Below the pieces are notes generated by a model that was not told the origin of the DNA, did not search any database, and saw nothing but the letters and a program-made list of their open reading frames with translations. Shown one piece after another: positions 8,920 through 15,016 of a stretch of 15,016 bases of DNA (positions within the stretch are counted from its first letter, which is position 1; each line of letters starts with the position of its first letter). The DNA is from Betaproteobacteria bacterium UBA6910 (GTDB lineage: Bacteria; Pseudomonadota; Gammaproteobacteria; Burkholderiales; UBA6910). The stretch is taken from assembly GCA_002451065.1 (NCBI GenBank), contig DKBC01000227.1, positions 1-15,016 of the forward strand, written 5' to 3'. The translations under genes and the position numbers were made by a program.

Positions 8920-9105
8920 ATGCCCTACGTGAATATCCGCATCGCCGGCACCCTGACCCGGGACCAGAAGCGCAGCATCGCCGAGGAGATCACCGACACC
9001 CTGGAGCGCATCGCCGGCAAGCCCGCGTCCTATACTTACGTGGCTTTCGACGAACTGCCGGATGAGAACTGGGCCATCGCCGGGAAACTGCTCGACGAGG
9101 ACTAA
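8920..9105 (+). CDS. Small 4-oxalocrotonate tautomerase-family protein
   Basis: A 61-residue protein beginning [18 protein letters not shown]. After removal of methionine, the N-terminal proline is the general base of the tautomerase superfamily, and the beta-alpha-beta layout (strand 2-8, helix about 15-32, strand 40-46) fits a 4-oxalocrotonate tautomerase-like subunit. The substrate cannot be told. The catalytic Arg11 of classical 4-OT has no obvious match (Thr and Leu lie near that position), so a role in aromatic ring cleavage is not implied. A strong GGGGGA precedes the start and overlaps the end of the glycosylase gene, so the two are likely cotranscribed. uvrC begins 14 bases after its stop. 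Confidence 0.85.
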   Translation: MPYVNIRIAGTLTRDQKRSIAEEITDTLERIAGKPASYTYVAFDELPDENWAIAGKLLDED

Positions 9106-9118
9106 CTTCGGCCCGGCG

Positions 9119-10918
9119 ATGTTCGATCCCCAGGAAGTCGTTGCCGGTCTGCCCAATCTGCCGGGCGTGTACCGCATGCTCGACGGGGCAGGGCGGGTGA
9201 TCTACGTCGGAAAGGCCCGGGACCTGCGCAAGCGGGTCTCCTCTTATTTTCAGAAGGCACCGGCCTCTCCACGCACCGCCCTCATGGTCACCCAGGTGGA
9301 GGGCATCGAGATTACCGTCACCCGCTCCGAGGCCGAGGCCCTGCTCCTGGAAAGCAACCTGATCAAGACGCTTTCGCCCCGCTACAACGTCGTCTTCCGG
9401 GACGACAAGTCCTACCCCTACATCCTGCTCTCGAACCACGCGTTTCCGCGGCTCGGGCTCTACCGCGGCACCCTCGACAAGTCCAACCAATACTTCGGCC
9501 CCTATCCCAGCGCCTGGGCGGTGCGCGAGAGCATCCAACTGCTGCAGAAGGCGTTCCGCCTGCGTACCTGCGAGGACACCGTGTTCGCCAACCGCTCCCG
9601 CCCCTGCCTCCTGCACCAGATCCAGCGCTGCACCGGACCCTGTGTCGGACTGGTCGGCAGCGAGCACTATGCCGAAGATGTGCGCAATGCGGCGCTGTTC
9701 CTGAAAGGGCGCCAGGACGAGGTCATCGCGATACTGACGGAAAAGATGGAACAGGCGGCGAAGCGCATGGAATACGAGAGCGCCGCCGTGTACCGGGACC
9801 AGATCCAGTCCCTGCGCAAGGTGCAGGAAAGCCAATTCGTCACCTCCACCCGGGACCTGGACGCGGACGTGCTGGCCTGCGCGGAAGGGGGCGGCCTGAT
9901 TTGCGTCAACTTGGTCATGATACGGGGCGGCCGCCACCTGGGCGACAAGACGTTTTTTCCCAAGAACACCGAAGGCTGCACCTTGACCGATGTCCTCGAG
10001 GCCTTCATCGCCCAACACTACACCGAGCACGAGCCGCCGCCCCTCATCGTCTGCGCCGAGCCACTAGACACCGAATCCCTGGAAGCGCTGCTCCCGGAAA
10101 GCGCAGGGCGCAAAGTGCGCATCACCGTCAGCCCCACCGGCGAGCGGCGCGCCTGGGTGGAAGGCGCGGCTGAGAACGCCCGCCTCGCCCTCGCCCAACA
10201 CCTGGGACAACATGCGACCCAGGAAGCGCGGGTCCAGGCGCTGCAGCAGGCCCTGGATCTGCCATTTACGCTGAAGCGCGTCGAATGCTTTGACGTCAGC
10301 CACACCATGGGGGAAGCCACTATCGCTTCCTGCGTGGTTTACGACAACTTCGCATTGTGCAACGGCGAGTACCGGCGCTACAACATCGCGCAGGTGACGC
10401 CGGGGGACGACTTCGGCGCCATGCGCGAGGTACTGCAGCGGCGCTACCAGAAGGTGGCGGCGGGGGAGGGGAAAATGCCGGATCTGATGCTGATTGACGG
10501 CGGCAAAGGGCAGGTGAATGCCGTCGCCGCGGTGCTTGCCGATCTCGGCCTTTCCGAGGTTGCGCTGCTGGGCGTTGCCAAGGGCGAAGGGCGCAAGCCG
10601 GGCCTGGAGACCCTGGTTTTTGCCGGGGACAGAAACCCGCTAAAATTGGCGGCCGATCATCCCGGATTACACCTGATCCAGCAAATTCGCGACGAGGCCC
10701 ACCGTTTTGCCATCTCGGGCCACCGGGCGAAACGCGGCAAGGCGCGCACCCACTCACGGTTGGAAGATATTCCGGGAATCGGCGCCAAGCGCCGGCAGAA
10801 ACTGCTGGCGCGCTTCGGGGGGCTGCGCGGCGTCATGGCGGCGAGCGTGGAGGAACTGGAAAAGGTGGAGGGAATCAGCCGGGCGCTGGCACAAGAAATC
10901 CACCGCCAATTACATTGA
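9119..10918 (+). CDS. uvrC: UvrABC system protein C (excinuclease subunit)
   Basis: Nuclease subunit of nucleotide excision repair, cutting both sides of a lesion. It has 599 residues. The GIY-YIG nuclease domain is at the N-terminus (NLPGVYRML to [18 protein letters not shown], 13-44), responsible for the 3' cut. Cys151, Cys163, Cys171 and Cys175 match the iron-sulfur cluster site. The UVR domain that contacts UvrB spans about 198-235 ([21 protein letters not shown]). The RNase H-like domain for the 5' cut includes FDVSH (Asp392), LIDGGKGQ (Asp460) and DEAHRFA (His528). Tandem helix-hairpin-helix motifs close the protein ([16 protein letters not shown], 548-563, and [11 protein letters not shown]). 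The start at 9119 matches the family; an upstream ATG at 9062 lies inside the tautomerase gene. The usual partner pgsA follows. Confidence 0.98.
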   Translation: MFDPQEVVAGLPNLPGVYRMLDGAGRVIYVGKARDLRKRVSSYFQKAPASPRTALMVTQVEGIEITVTRSEAEALLLESNLIKTLSPRYNVVFRDDKSYPYILLSNHAFPRLGLYRGTLDKSNQYFGPYPSAWAVRESIQLLQKAFRLRTCEDTVFANRSRPCLLHQIQRCTGPCVGLVGSEHYAEDVRNAALFLKGRQDEVIAILTEKMEQAAKRMEYESAAVYRDQIQSLRKVQESQFVTSTRDLDADVLACAEGGGLICVNLVMIRGGRHLGDKTFFPKNTEGCTLTDVLEAFIAQHYTEHEPPPLIVCAEPLDTESLEALLPESAGRKVRITVSPTGERRAWVEGAAENARLALAQHLGQHATQEARVQALQQALDLPFTLKRVECFDVSHTMGEATIASCVVYDNFALCNGEYRRYNIAQVTPGDDFGAMREVLQRRYQKVAAGEGKMPDLMLIDGGKGQVNAVAAVLADLGLSEVALLGVAKGEGRKPGLETLVFAGDRNPLKLAADHPGLHLIQQIRDEAHRFAISGHRAKRGKARTHSRLEDIPGIGAKRRQKLLARFGGLRGVMAASVEELEKVEGISRALAQEIHRQLH

Positions 10919-10941
10919 ACGCCGAGCCAATCCTCGAATAA

Positions 10942-11514
10942 ATGCTAATCAACATCCCCAATCTGCTCACTCTGCTGCGCATCGTGCTGATCCCGCTTTT
11001 CATCGGGATCTTTTACCTGCCCGAGGCCTGGCTAAGCCCCCACCACAAGAACGTGGTGGCCACCGCCGTATTCGGCCTGGCCGCGCTCACCGACTGGCTC
11101 GACGGCTGGCTCGCGCGCAGCCTCAACCAGATGTCGGCCTTTGGCGCTTTCCTGGATCCAGTCGCCGACAAGCTCATGGTGGCGGCCGCCCTGGTGCTGC
11201 TGGTCGAGATCGACCGGGTGGATGCCCTCATCGCGGTCATCATCATCGGCCGGGAGATCACCATCTCTGCCTTGCGCGAGTGGATGGCCAAGATCGGCGA
11301 GAGCCGCAGCGTCGCGGTCTCGGTGCTGGGCAAGCTCAAGACCATTTCCCAGATGGTGGCCCTCGTGCTGTTGCTCTATCACGACCCGATTCCGCCGGGA
11401 ATCGACGCCCAAGTGGTCGGCACCTGGCTGATTTATCTCGCCGCCGTGCTCACCCTCTGGTCCATGGCTTACTACCTCAGGATGGCGCTGCCCCGGGCGC
11501 TGGAGCGATCCTAG
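10942..11514 (+). CDS. pgsA: CDP-diacylglycerol--glycerol-3-phosphate 3-phosphatidyltransferase
   Basis: Inner-membrane enzyme making phosphatidylglycerol phosphate from CDP-diacylglycerol and glycerol 3-phosphate, the committed step to acidic phospholipids. It has 190 residues with several transmembrane helices. The CDP-alcohol phosphatidyltransferase signature D-x2-D-G-x2-A-R-x8-G-x3-D-x3-D is complete: Asp51, Asp54, Gly55, Ala58, Arg59, Gly68, Asp72, Asp76. The N-terminus INIPNLLTLLRIVLIPLF is typical. No clear ribosome site precedes the start, 23 bases after uvrC, so coupling to uvrC is possible. The pgsA-tRNA-Gly-tRNA-Cys order is common in beta/gammaproteobacteria. Confidence 0.97.
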   Translation: MLINIPNLLTLLRIVLIPLFIGIFYLPEAWLSPHHKNVVATAVFGLAALTDWLDGWLARSLNQMSAFGAFLDPVADKLMVAAALVLLVEIDRVDALIAVIIIGREITISALREWMAKIGESRSVAVSVLGKLKTISQMVALVLLLYHDPIPPGIDAQVVGTWLIYLAAVLTLWSMAYYLRMALPRALERS

Positions 11515-11525
11515 GGGCGGTTTCC

Positions 11526-11553
11526 TTGACATCCCCATGAGGAACTTTATAAT
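11526..11553 (+). promoter_or_regulatory. Sigma-70 promoter of the tRNA-Gly/tRNA-Cys unit
   Basis: TTGACA at 11526-11531 and TATAAT at 11548-11553 are both perfect consensus hexamers with a 16-base spacer. They lie 12 bases after the pgsA stop and about 20 bases before tRNA-Gly. Transcription should begin near 11560 and give a short 5' leader. A perfect pair is rare and fits a strong stable-RNA promoter. Confidence 0.93.
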
Positions 11554-11572
11554 TTTGCTTCGCTTTTTTCCC

Positions 11573-11648
11573 GCGGGAATAGCTCAGTTGGTAGAGCGCA
11601 ACCTTGCCAAGGTTGAGGTCGCGAGTTCGAGACTCGTTTCCCGCTCCA
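11573..11648 (+). tRNA. tRNA-Gly (anticodon GCC)
   Basis: A 76-base cloverleaf. The acceptor stem GCGGGAA/TTCCCGC is perfect, the D-arm is GCTC...GAGC, and the anticodon stem CAACC/GGTTG holds loop TTGCCAA with anticodon GCC. The T-arm contains TTCGAGA. The discriminator is T and CCA is encoded at 11646-11648. It is first in the unit driven by the consensus promoter upstream. Confidence 0.98.
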
Positions 11649-11655
11649 GATTCCG

Positions 11656-11762
11656 AAGGGAAAACTGAGTGTCCTGGTTCCGGTGCCGCGCCATGAGGCG
11701 CGGTCCGCGGCGGAAGCCTTTTTTGAGGCCTCGCGCCCGGGATCGGGGCTCCGTTTTCCCTT
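11656..11762 (+). repeat. 10-bp inverted repeat and GC hairpin in the tRNA-Gly/tRNA-Cys spacer
   Basis: The 153-base spacer between the two tRNAs contains AAGGGAAAAC (11656-11665) and its exact reverse complement GTTTTCCCTT (11753-11762). The latter runs into a stretch of six T (11761-11766). Inside lies a perfect 7-bp hairpin, CCGCGCC-ATGA-GGCGCGG (11686-11703). The structure could serve pre-tRNA processing or partial termination between the two tRNAs; either role is inference. Confidence 0.55.
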
Positions 11763-11801
11763 TTTTGATGCCCACGCCCAGCGACGTCGGGCGCACCCCA
11801 A

Positions 11802-11875
11802 GGCGGGGTGGCAGAGTGGTTATGCAGCGGCCTGCAAAGCCGTGTACGCCGGTTCGATTCCGACCCCCGCCTCCA
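11802..11875 (+). tRNA. tRNA-Cys (anticodon GCA)
   Basis: A 74-base cloverleaf. The acceptor stem is GGCGGGG/CCCCGCC. The anticodon stem GCGGC/GCCGT holds loop CTGCAAA with anticodon GCA. The T-loop is TTCGATT, the discriminator T, and CCA is encoded at 11873-11875. It is second in the unit after tRNA-Gly. In many relatives a tRNA-Leu follows directly; here the next tRNA is about 3.1 kb away. Confidence 0.98.
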
Positions 11876-12394
11876 ATCTTTTCAAGCCTAGCGACAACAC
11901 ATTCCAAAATCCCATGAATTAAACCGATGGCGCTGATTTACTCCCCCTATCAGTACAGGGCATAGAGCAGCCGGTGTGGCAATCCGGAAGCTGCCCCCCA
12001 ACTGCGCGGATGGTCGCTGACGTCGCCGCAGACAGGGCCGAACTGGAGGACGGACACAATTGGGCAGCCCCCGGCCGGTATCAGCGTCCCGCGGACCGTA
12101 CGCCGAGGAGAGACCGAACGACCGTTCGGGCGAACACCAGACTCCAGGCACAATTCTCCCGGTAGTCAGTTCTGGCCGAACGCCGCATTCGAGCGGGTGG
12201 CGGCTTCCACGGGTGCGCTTTCTACAGCATTGGTGGCGCGCACATCCGATCAATCGCGTGCCTCCACGAGGTGCCGGTAATGCAGTCCGCAGCGCAAAGA
12301 GCGGACGGGCGCTGCGAGCCGAGTGCCGAGCTGGTTCCTGGATCCCGGCTTCCTGGTCGCGCCGCCCCGGTCGGCCAGCAGCGATCAGCGCCCG
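11876..12394. other. Non-coding stretch between tRNA-Cys and the end of gcl
   Basis: About 520 bases without a recognisable gene. Open frames on the minus strand (for example 11888-12253) have no family resemblance I can name and no ribosome site. The stretch contains a 16-base palindrome (12114-12129), a second copy of its left arm CCGAACG at 12176-12182, and one arm of an 11-bp inverted repeat near the gcl stop. It may be the scar of an insertion or a decayed gene; nothing proves either. Confidence 0.5.
12114..12129. repeat. Perfect palindrome CCGAACG-AC-CGTTCGG
   Basis: Two 7-base arms (12114-12120 and 12123-12129) separated by AC. The left arm recurs as a direct copy at 12176-12182, followed by a looser partner (ATTCG). 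No T-run follows on either strand, so it does not look like an intrinsic terminator. A protein-binding dyad is possible, but no promoter is evident next to it. Confidence 0.5.
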
Positions 12395-12396
12395 TC
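12304..12396. repeat. 11-bp inverted repeat at the 3' end of gcl
   Basis: GACGGGCGCTG (12304-12314) and its exact reverse complement CAGCGCCCGTC (12386-12396) are 71 bases apart, and the second arm overlaps the gcl stop codon. Read from gcl, the transcript could fold into a long GC-rich stem just after translation ends. There is no uridine tract, so it is a candidate 3'-end or stability structure only (inference). Confidence 0.5.
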
Positions 12397-14176
12397 AGTC
12401 CAGGATCCCGAATGCATTGGGCGCATCGGCCGGGAGTTGCGCCAGCTCCTCGAATTCGATGACCTTGTCGATCTCGGTGCCCATGGATATGTTGGTCACG
12501 CGCTCCAATATGATCTCGATGACCACCGGCACCTTGTATTCCGCCATCCACTTCTCGGCCTGCTGGATCGCCGGGTCTATCTCTTCCTGCTTGTGCACCC
12601 GGATCGCCTTGCAACCCAGGCCTTCGGCCACCCTGAGATGATCGACGCCGTATCCTTCCACTTCGGGCGCGTTGATGTTCTCGAACGACAGCTGCACGCA
12701 GTAGTCCATCTCGAATGCGCGCTGCGCCTGGCGGATGAGGCCGAGGTACGAGTTATTCACCACGATGTGGATGTACGGCAGCTTGAACTGGGCGCCAACG
12801 GCCAGTTCCTCGATCATGAACTGGAAGTCATAGTCCCCCGAAAGGGCGACGATCTTTCGCCCGGGATCGGCGGCACGCACACCCAGCGCAGCGGGTATCG
12901 TCCAGCCGAGCGGGCCCGCCTGGCCGCAGTTGATCCAGTGGCGCGGCTTGTAGACATGCAGGAACTGCGCCGCCGCGATCTGTGACAGCCCGATGGTACT
13001 CACATAGCAGACATCCCTGGCAAAGGCCCGGTTCATGCACTGGTACACCCGCTGGGGCTTCATCGGCACGTTTTCGTAGTTGGTCTTGCGCAGGTAATCG
13101 ACGGAGGATTTGCGCGCGCTGCATTCCTTCGCCCAGCCCTCGTGGCTGGCAAGCCGGCCCGCAGCCTTCCACTCCTTGGCGACTTCCACGAACAGTTCCA
13201 GCGCCGCCTTCGCGTCCGACACGATGCCGTAGTCCGGCGCGAACACGCGCCCGATCTGGGTGGGCTCGATGTCCACGTGCACGAACTTTCTGCCCTTGGT
13301 GTAGACCTCGACCGAGCCGGTATGGCGGTTGGCCCAGCGGTTGCCGATGCCGAGGACGAAATCGGCGGCAAGCATGGTGGCATTGCCGTAGCGATGGCTG
13401 GTCTGGAGCCCCACCATGCCGGCCATGAGGGGGTGATCATCGGGAATCGTGCCCCAGCCCATCAGGGTCGGAATGACCGGCACGCCGGTGGTCTCGGCGA
13501 ACTGGACCAGCAGGTCGCAGGCGTCCGCGTTGATGATGCCGCCGCCGGCGACGATCAGCGGACGCTCGGCGGCGTTCAGCATGGTCAGCGCTTTTTCGAT
13601 CTGGGCCCGGGTGGCCTTGGGCTTGTAGACCGGCAGCGGTGCATAGGTCTCGTCGTCGAATTCGATCTCCGCGATTTGTACGTCGAACGGCAGGTCGATC
13701 AGCACCGGCCCGGGCCGCCCCGATCGCATCAGATGGAATGCCTGCTGGAAGGTGCGCGGCACCAGGGCCGGCTCCATGACGGTGACCGCCATTTTTGTCA
13801 GCGGCTTGGCGATGGACGCGATGTCGACTGCCTGAAAGTCTTCCTTGTGCAGCCGGGCGCGCGGCGCCTGGCCGGTGACGCAAAGAATCGGAATGGAGTC
13901 GGCCTGGGCCGAATAAAGGCCGGTTATCATGTCAGTTCCGGCGGGTCCCGAAGTCCCGATGCAAACTCCGATGTTGCCGGCGACCGCTCGGGTATAGCCC
14001 TCGGCCATGTGGGAAGCGCCCTCGACGTGGCGGGCCAGAACATGGGAGATGCTGCCGCGGCGTCTCAACGCGGCATACAAGGGATTGATGGCAGCGCCCG
14101 GAACGCCGAACGCCATCTCGATCCCTTCGCGTTCCATGACCCGGACTGCAGCTTCGGCGGCCGTCATCTTAGGCAT
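12395..14176 (-). CDS. gcl: Glyoxylate carboligase (tartronate-semialdehyde synthase)
   Basis: Thiamine-diphosphate enzyme joining two glyoxylate molecules to tartronate semialdehyde and CO2, feeding glycolate, glyoxylate or allantoin carbon to glycerate. It has 593 complete residues, the normal length. The N-terminal ThDP-binding half has [23 protein letters not shown] (97-119). Val51 in [14 protein letters not shown] replaces the glutamate found in almost all other ThDP enzymes, the hallmark of Gcl. The cofactor motif is GDYD...NN (447-475). The central domain has [13 protein letters not shown]. The end [22 protein letters not shown] is nearly identical in style to enterobacterial Gcl. The start is fixed by AGGAAGGA eight bases upstream. 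No hyi, glxR or glycerate kinase gene is visible, although the side upstream of gcl holds only IS debris. It lies opposite to all its neighbours except efp. Confidence 0.97.
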   Translation of the reverse strand: MPKMTAAEAAVRVMEREGIEMAFGVPGAAINPLYAALRRRGSISHVLARHVEGASHMAEGYTRAVAGNIGVCIGTSGPAGTDMITGLYSAQADSIPILCVTGQAPRARLHKEDFQAVDIASIAKPLTKMAVTVMEPALVPRTFQQAFHLMRSGRPGPVLIDLPFDVQIAEIEFDDETYAPLPVYKPKATRAQIEKALTMLNAAERPLIVAGGGIINADACDLLVQFAETTGVPVIPTLMGWGTIPDDHPLMAGMVGLQTSHRYGNATMLAADFVLGIGNRWANRHTGSVEVYTKGRKFVHVDIEPTQIGRVFAPDYGIVSDAKAALELFVEVAKEWKAAGRLASHEGWAKECSARKSSVDYLRKTNYENVPMKPQRVYQCMNRAFARDVCYVSTIGLSQIAAAQFLHVYKPRHWINCGQAGPLGWTIPAALGVRAADPGRKIVALSGDYDFQFMIEELAVGAQFKLPYIHIVVNNSYLGLIRQAQRAFEMDYCVQLSFENINAPEVEGYGVDHLRVAEGLGCKAIRVHKQEEIDPAIQQAEKWMAEYKVPVVIEIILERVTNISMGTEIDKVIEFEELAQLPADAPNAFGILD

Positions 14177-14512
14177 AGTTCAGTTCCTTCCTGGCAATTC
14201 CAGAGCAGGCCATCGCGGACCGCACTCCAGATGTTCGGCAGACACTTTCGCGGGGGCGCATCCAGGACCATTTGGGTCTTGTTCAAGACCGGGCTTGATC
14301 CCGCGTTTCGCTCCGGGCCCAAAGGTCGCTGCGCCAAAACCGGCCGCGGCAACCGCGGGAACATCGCAGTCCGGCGAGCGGCGGACAAAATCGCTTCCGC
14401 CTCCCGGTCCCGGAATTCGCGCCCGAGTTCGACAGGGCCCCAGCAACCGTATCTTAGCCCCAACCGGGGTACTTTGAACATGCGCTGCACAAGCTGTGCC
14501 GGTGTCGGCACC
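14177..14512 (-). promoter_or_regulatory. gcl upstream region
   Basis: This 336-base stretch between gcl and the transposase remnant has no convincing gene. It should hold the gcl promoter. On the minus strand, TTCAAA (14477-14482) and TAAGAT (14455-14460) lie 16 bases apart but match the consensus poorly, and they sit next to the transposase remnant. A palindrome nearer to gcl (14275-14290) is listed separately. Confidence 0.4.
14275..14290. promoter_or_regulatory. Candidate operator palindrome upstream of gcl
   Basis: GGTCTTG-TT-CAAGACC is a perfect dyad with 7-base arms and a 2-base centre, 99 to 114 bases before the gcl start codon. The spacing and symmetry suit a dimeric regulator such as an IclR-, GntR- or LysR-type protein. 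No regulator gene is in the window, so the binding protein is unknown. Confidence 0.5.
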
Positions 14513-14700
14513 GTTTCGGGGCCGTCGCCGTGAAGTTCCGTTCCAGGCGATTCGGGACCATCTCGAAGCCATGGTCACTGTCGGTCGTCACCGGGCAGCG
14601 CTTCTTCGGACAGTCCCTAAGACCCAGCTCCCGCATCAGCCGAGCCACGCGTTGCCGGCCGACCCGCTCGCCGCCGTGCACCAGCTCGTCGCGTGCCTTC
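14513..14700 (-). pseudogene. IS3-family transposase (OrfB) remnant
   Basis: Reading on the minus strand gives about 62 residues: DELVHGGERVGRQRVARLMR, then ELGLRDCPKKRCPVTTDSDH, then GFEMVPNRLERNFTATAP. This order is characteristic of the segment just ahead of the integrase core in IS3-family OrfB: the second helix-turn-helix-like block ending in RVARLMRELGL, then TTDSDHG, then APNRLxRxFTAxxPN. Both sides are lost. The usual start (YGSPRV) is missing upstream, and after TATAPK the sequence leaves the family before VWxxDITY, so no DDE catalytic residue remains. It cannot be active. No terminal inverted repeats were found, so element limits are unknown. It marks past mobile-element activity beside gcl. 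Confidence 0.75.
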
Positions 14701-14985
14701 GTTCAGACCTCACACCATGCAGGAAAAGTTCAGCGCATCTAACCGGGAATTGCCGCTGGCATGCTGTTGCCCCAGACCGCCCCCCGCCTTTCGGCAAGTG
14801 CAGCGACCAGCACTGGGTCGATTCGGCGCGCAGCGAAGGGCCAATTCCAGCAGCGCCTGAATGGTCCTGCTCCAGGACGCGGCAACCTCAGCCGCTGCAC
14901 TTGGCACCGCGAGATGGGGAGCACGACCTGCTAAAATCCGGGTCGCGGTTGTGTTGTCGGCCTTTTCGCTCTAACCCCCATCCCT
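14701..14985. other. Unassigned stretch before tRNA-Leu
   Basis: About 285 bases with no recognisable gene. Short minus-strand frames (for example one ending RRIDPVLVAALAERRGAVWGN near 14770) look protein-like but have no start with a ribosome site and no family I recognise. They may be decayed debris next to the transposase remnant. The last 60 bases carry the likely promoter and leader of tRNA-Leu. Confidence 0.4.
14929..14937 (+). promoter_or_regulatory. Possible extended -10 promoter for tRNA-Leu
   Basis: TGCTAAAAT matches an extended -10 element (TGnTAtAAT), about 49 bases before tRNA-Leu. No good -35 is found at 16 to 18 bases upstream. It would give tRNA-Leu its own transcription, which it needs if separated from the tRNA-Gly promoter. 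Confidence 0.35.
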
Positions 14986-15016
14986 GCCCGGATGGCGGAA
15001 TTGGTAGACGCAAGGG
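14986..15016 (+). tRNA. tRNA-Leu, 3'-truncated by window edge
   Basis: The first 31 bases of a class II leucine tRNA: acceptor strand GCCCGGA, then TGGCGGAATTGGTAGACGC (D-arm) and the start of the anticodon stem (AAGGG). The pattern is typical of leucine tRNAs. The anticodon lies beyond the window; UAA is likely by analogy with the Gly-Cys-Leu clusters of relatives but is not seen. Confidence 0.88.

Noticed and set aside
8227..9177. N-terminal extension of EF-P giving a 506-residue fusion
   Set aside because: The extra part is antisense to the glycosylase, tautomerase and the start of uvrC and has no domain signature; EF-P begins naturally at MAKVS.
11888..12253. 121-codon minus-strand frame after tRNA-Cys
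   Set aside because: No ribosome site, no recognisable family, and the composition looks like translated non-coding DNA.
14177..14200. Sigma-54 promoter before gcl (TGG...TTGCC)
   Set aside because: The GG to GC distance is 14 bases, not the required 10.
13142..14533. Plus-strand open frame of 463 codons opposite gcl
   Set aside because: It mirrors the gcl codons and has no recognisable domain; gcl is certain on the other strand.
11802..14985. Genomic island integrated by an integrase at the tRNA-Cys 3' end
   Set aside because: No integrase gene and no second copy of the tRNA 3' end were found, so attachment sites cannot be claimed.
1..15016. CRISPR array, toxin-antitoxin pair or defence system
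   Set aside because: No regularly spaced direct repeats and no matching small gene pairs or nuclease domains beyond RNase III and UvrC.

Overview
The window is a stretch of GC-rich chromosome from a proteobacterium, most likely Betaproteobacteria and less likely Gammaproteobacteria. The main clue is gene order. The run lepA-lepB-DUF4845-rnc-era-recO-pdxJ-acpS-nagZ and the run uvrC-pgsA-tRNA-Gly-tRNA-Cys are beta/gamma arrangements; Alphaproteobacteria usually place pdxJ-acpS ahead of lepB-rnc-era. No species call can be made from the sequence alone.

Bases 1-7377 hold a tightly packed plus-strand housekeeping operon. It starts inside lepA (translation GTPase EF4) and continues with signal peptidase I, a small DUF4845 membrane protein, RNase III, Era, RecO, PdxJ, AcpS and NagZ. 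Several junctions overlap (rnc/era, era/recO, recO/pdxJ, pdxJ/acpS), which suggests translational coupling. The products serve translation and ribosome maturation (LepA, RNase III, Era), protein export (LepB), recombination repair (RecO), vitamin B6 synthesis (PdxJ), activation of acyl carrier protein (AcpS) and peptidoglycan recycling (NagZ).

Bases 7378-7656 appear non-coding. efp (minus strand, 7657-8226) then faces away from a plus-strand repair cluster with only 30 bases between them. The cluster is a family-5 uracil-DNA glycosylase, a 61-residue tautomerase-like protein, uvrC and pgsA (8257-11514). The EF-P looks like the alphaproteobacterial type and carries arginine, not lysine, at the tip of its functional loop. 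This is the most interesting protein-level observation in the window.

A promoter with perfect -35 and -10 hexamers follows pgsA and drives tRNA-Gly(GCC) and tRNA-Cys(GCA). A tRNA-Leu begins at 14986 and runs off the window. In many relatives these three tRNA genes are neighbours. Here about 3.1 kb separates Cys from Leu, holding a complete minus-strand glyoxylate carboligase gene (gcl) with a candidate palindromic operator, a decayed IS3-family transposase fragment, and two non-coding stretches with inverted repeats. This looks like an accessory insertion, and gcl has none of its usual glyoxylate-pathway partners in view. I found no CRISPR array, toxin-antitoxin pair, phage gene or clearly new multi-gene system.
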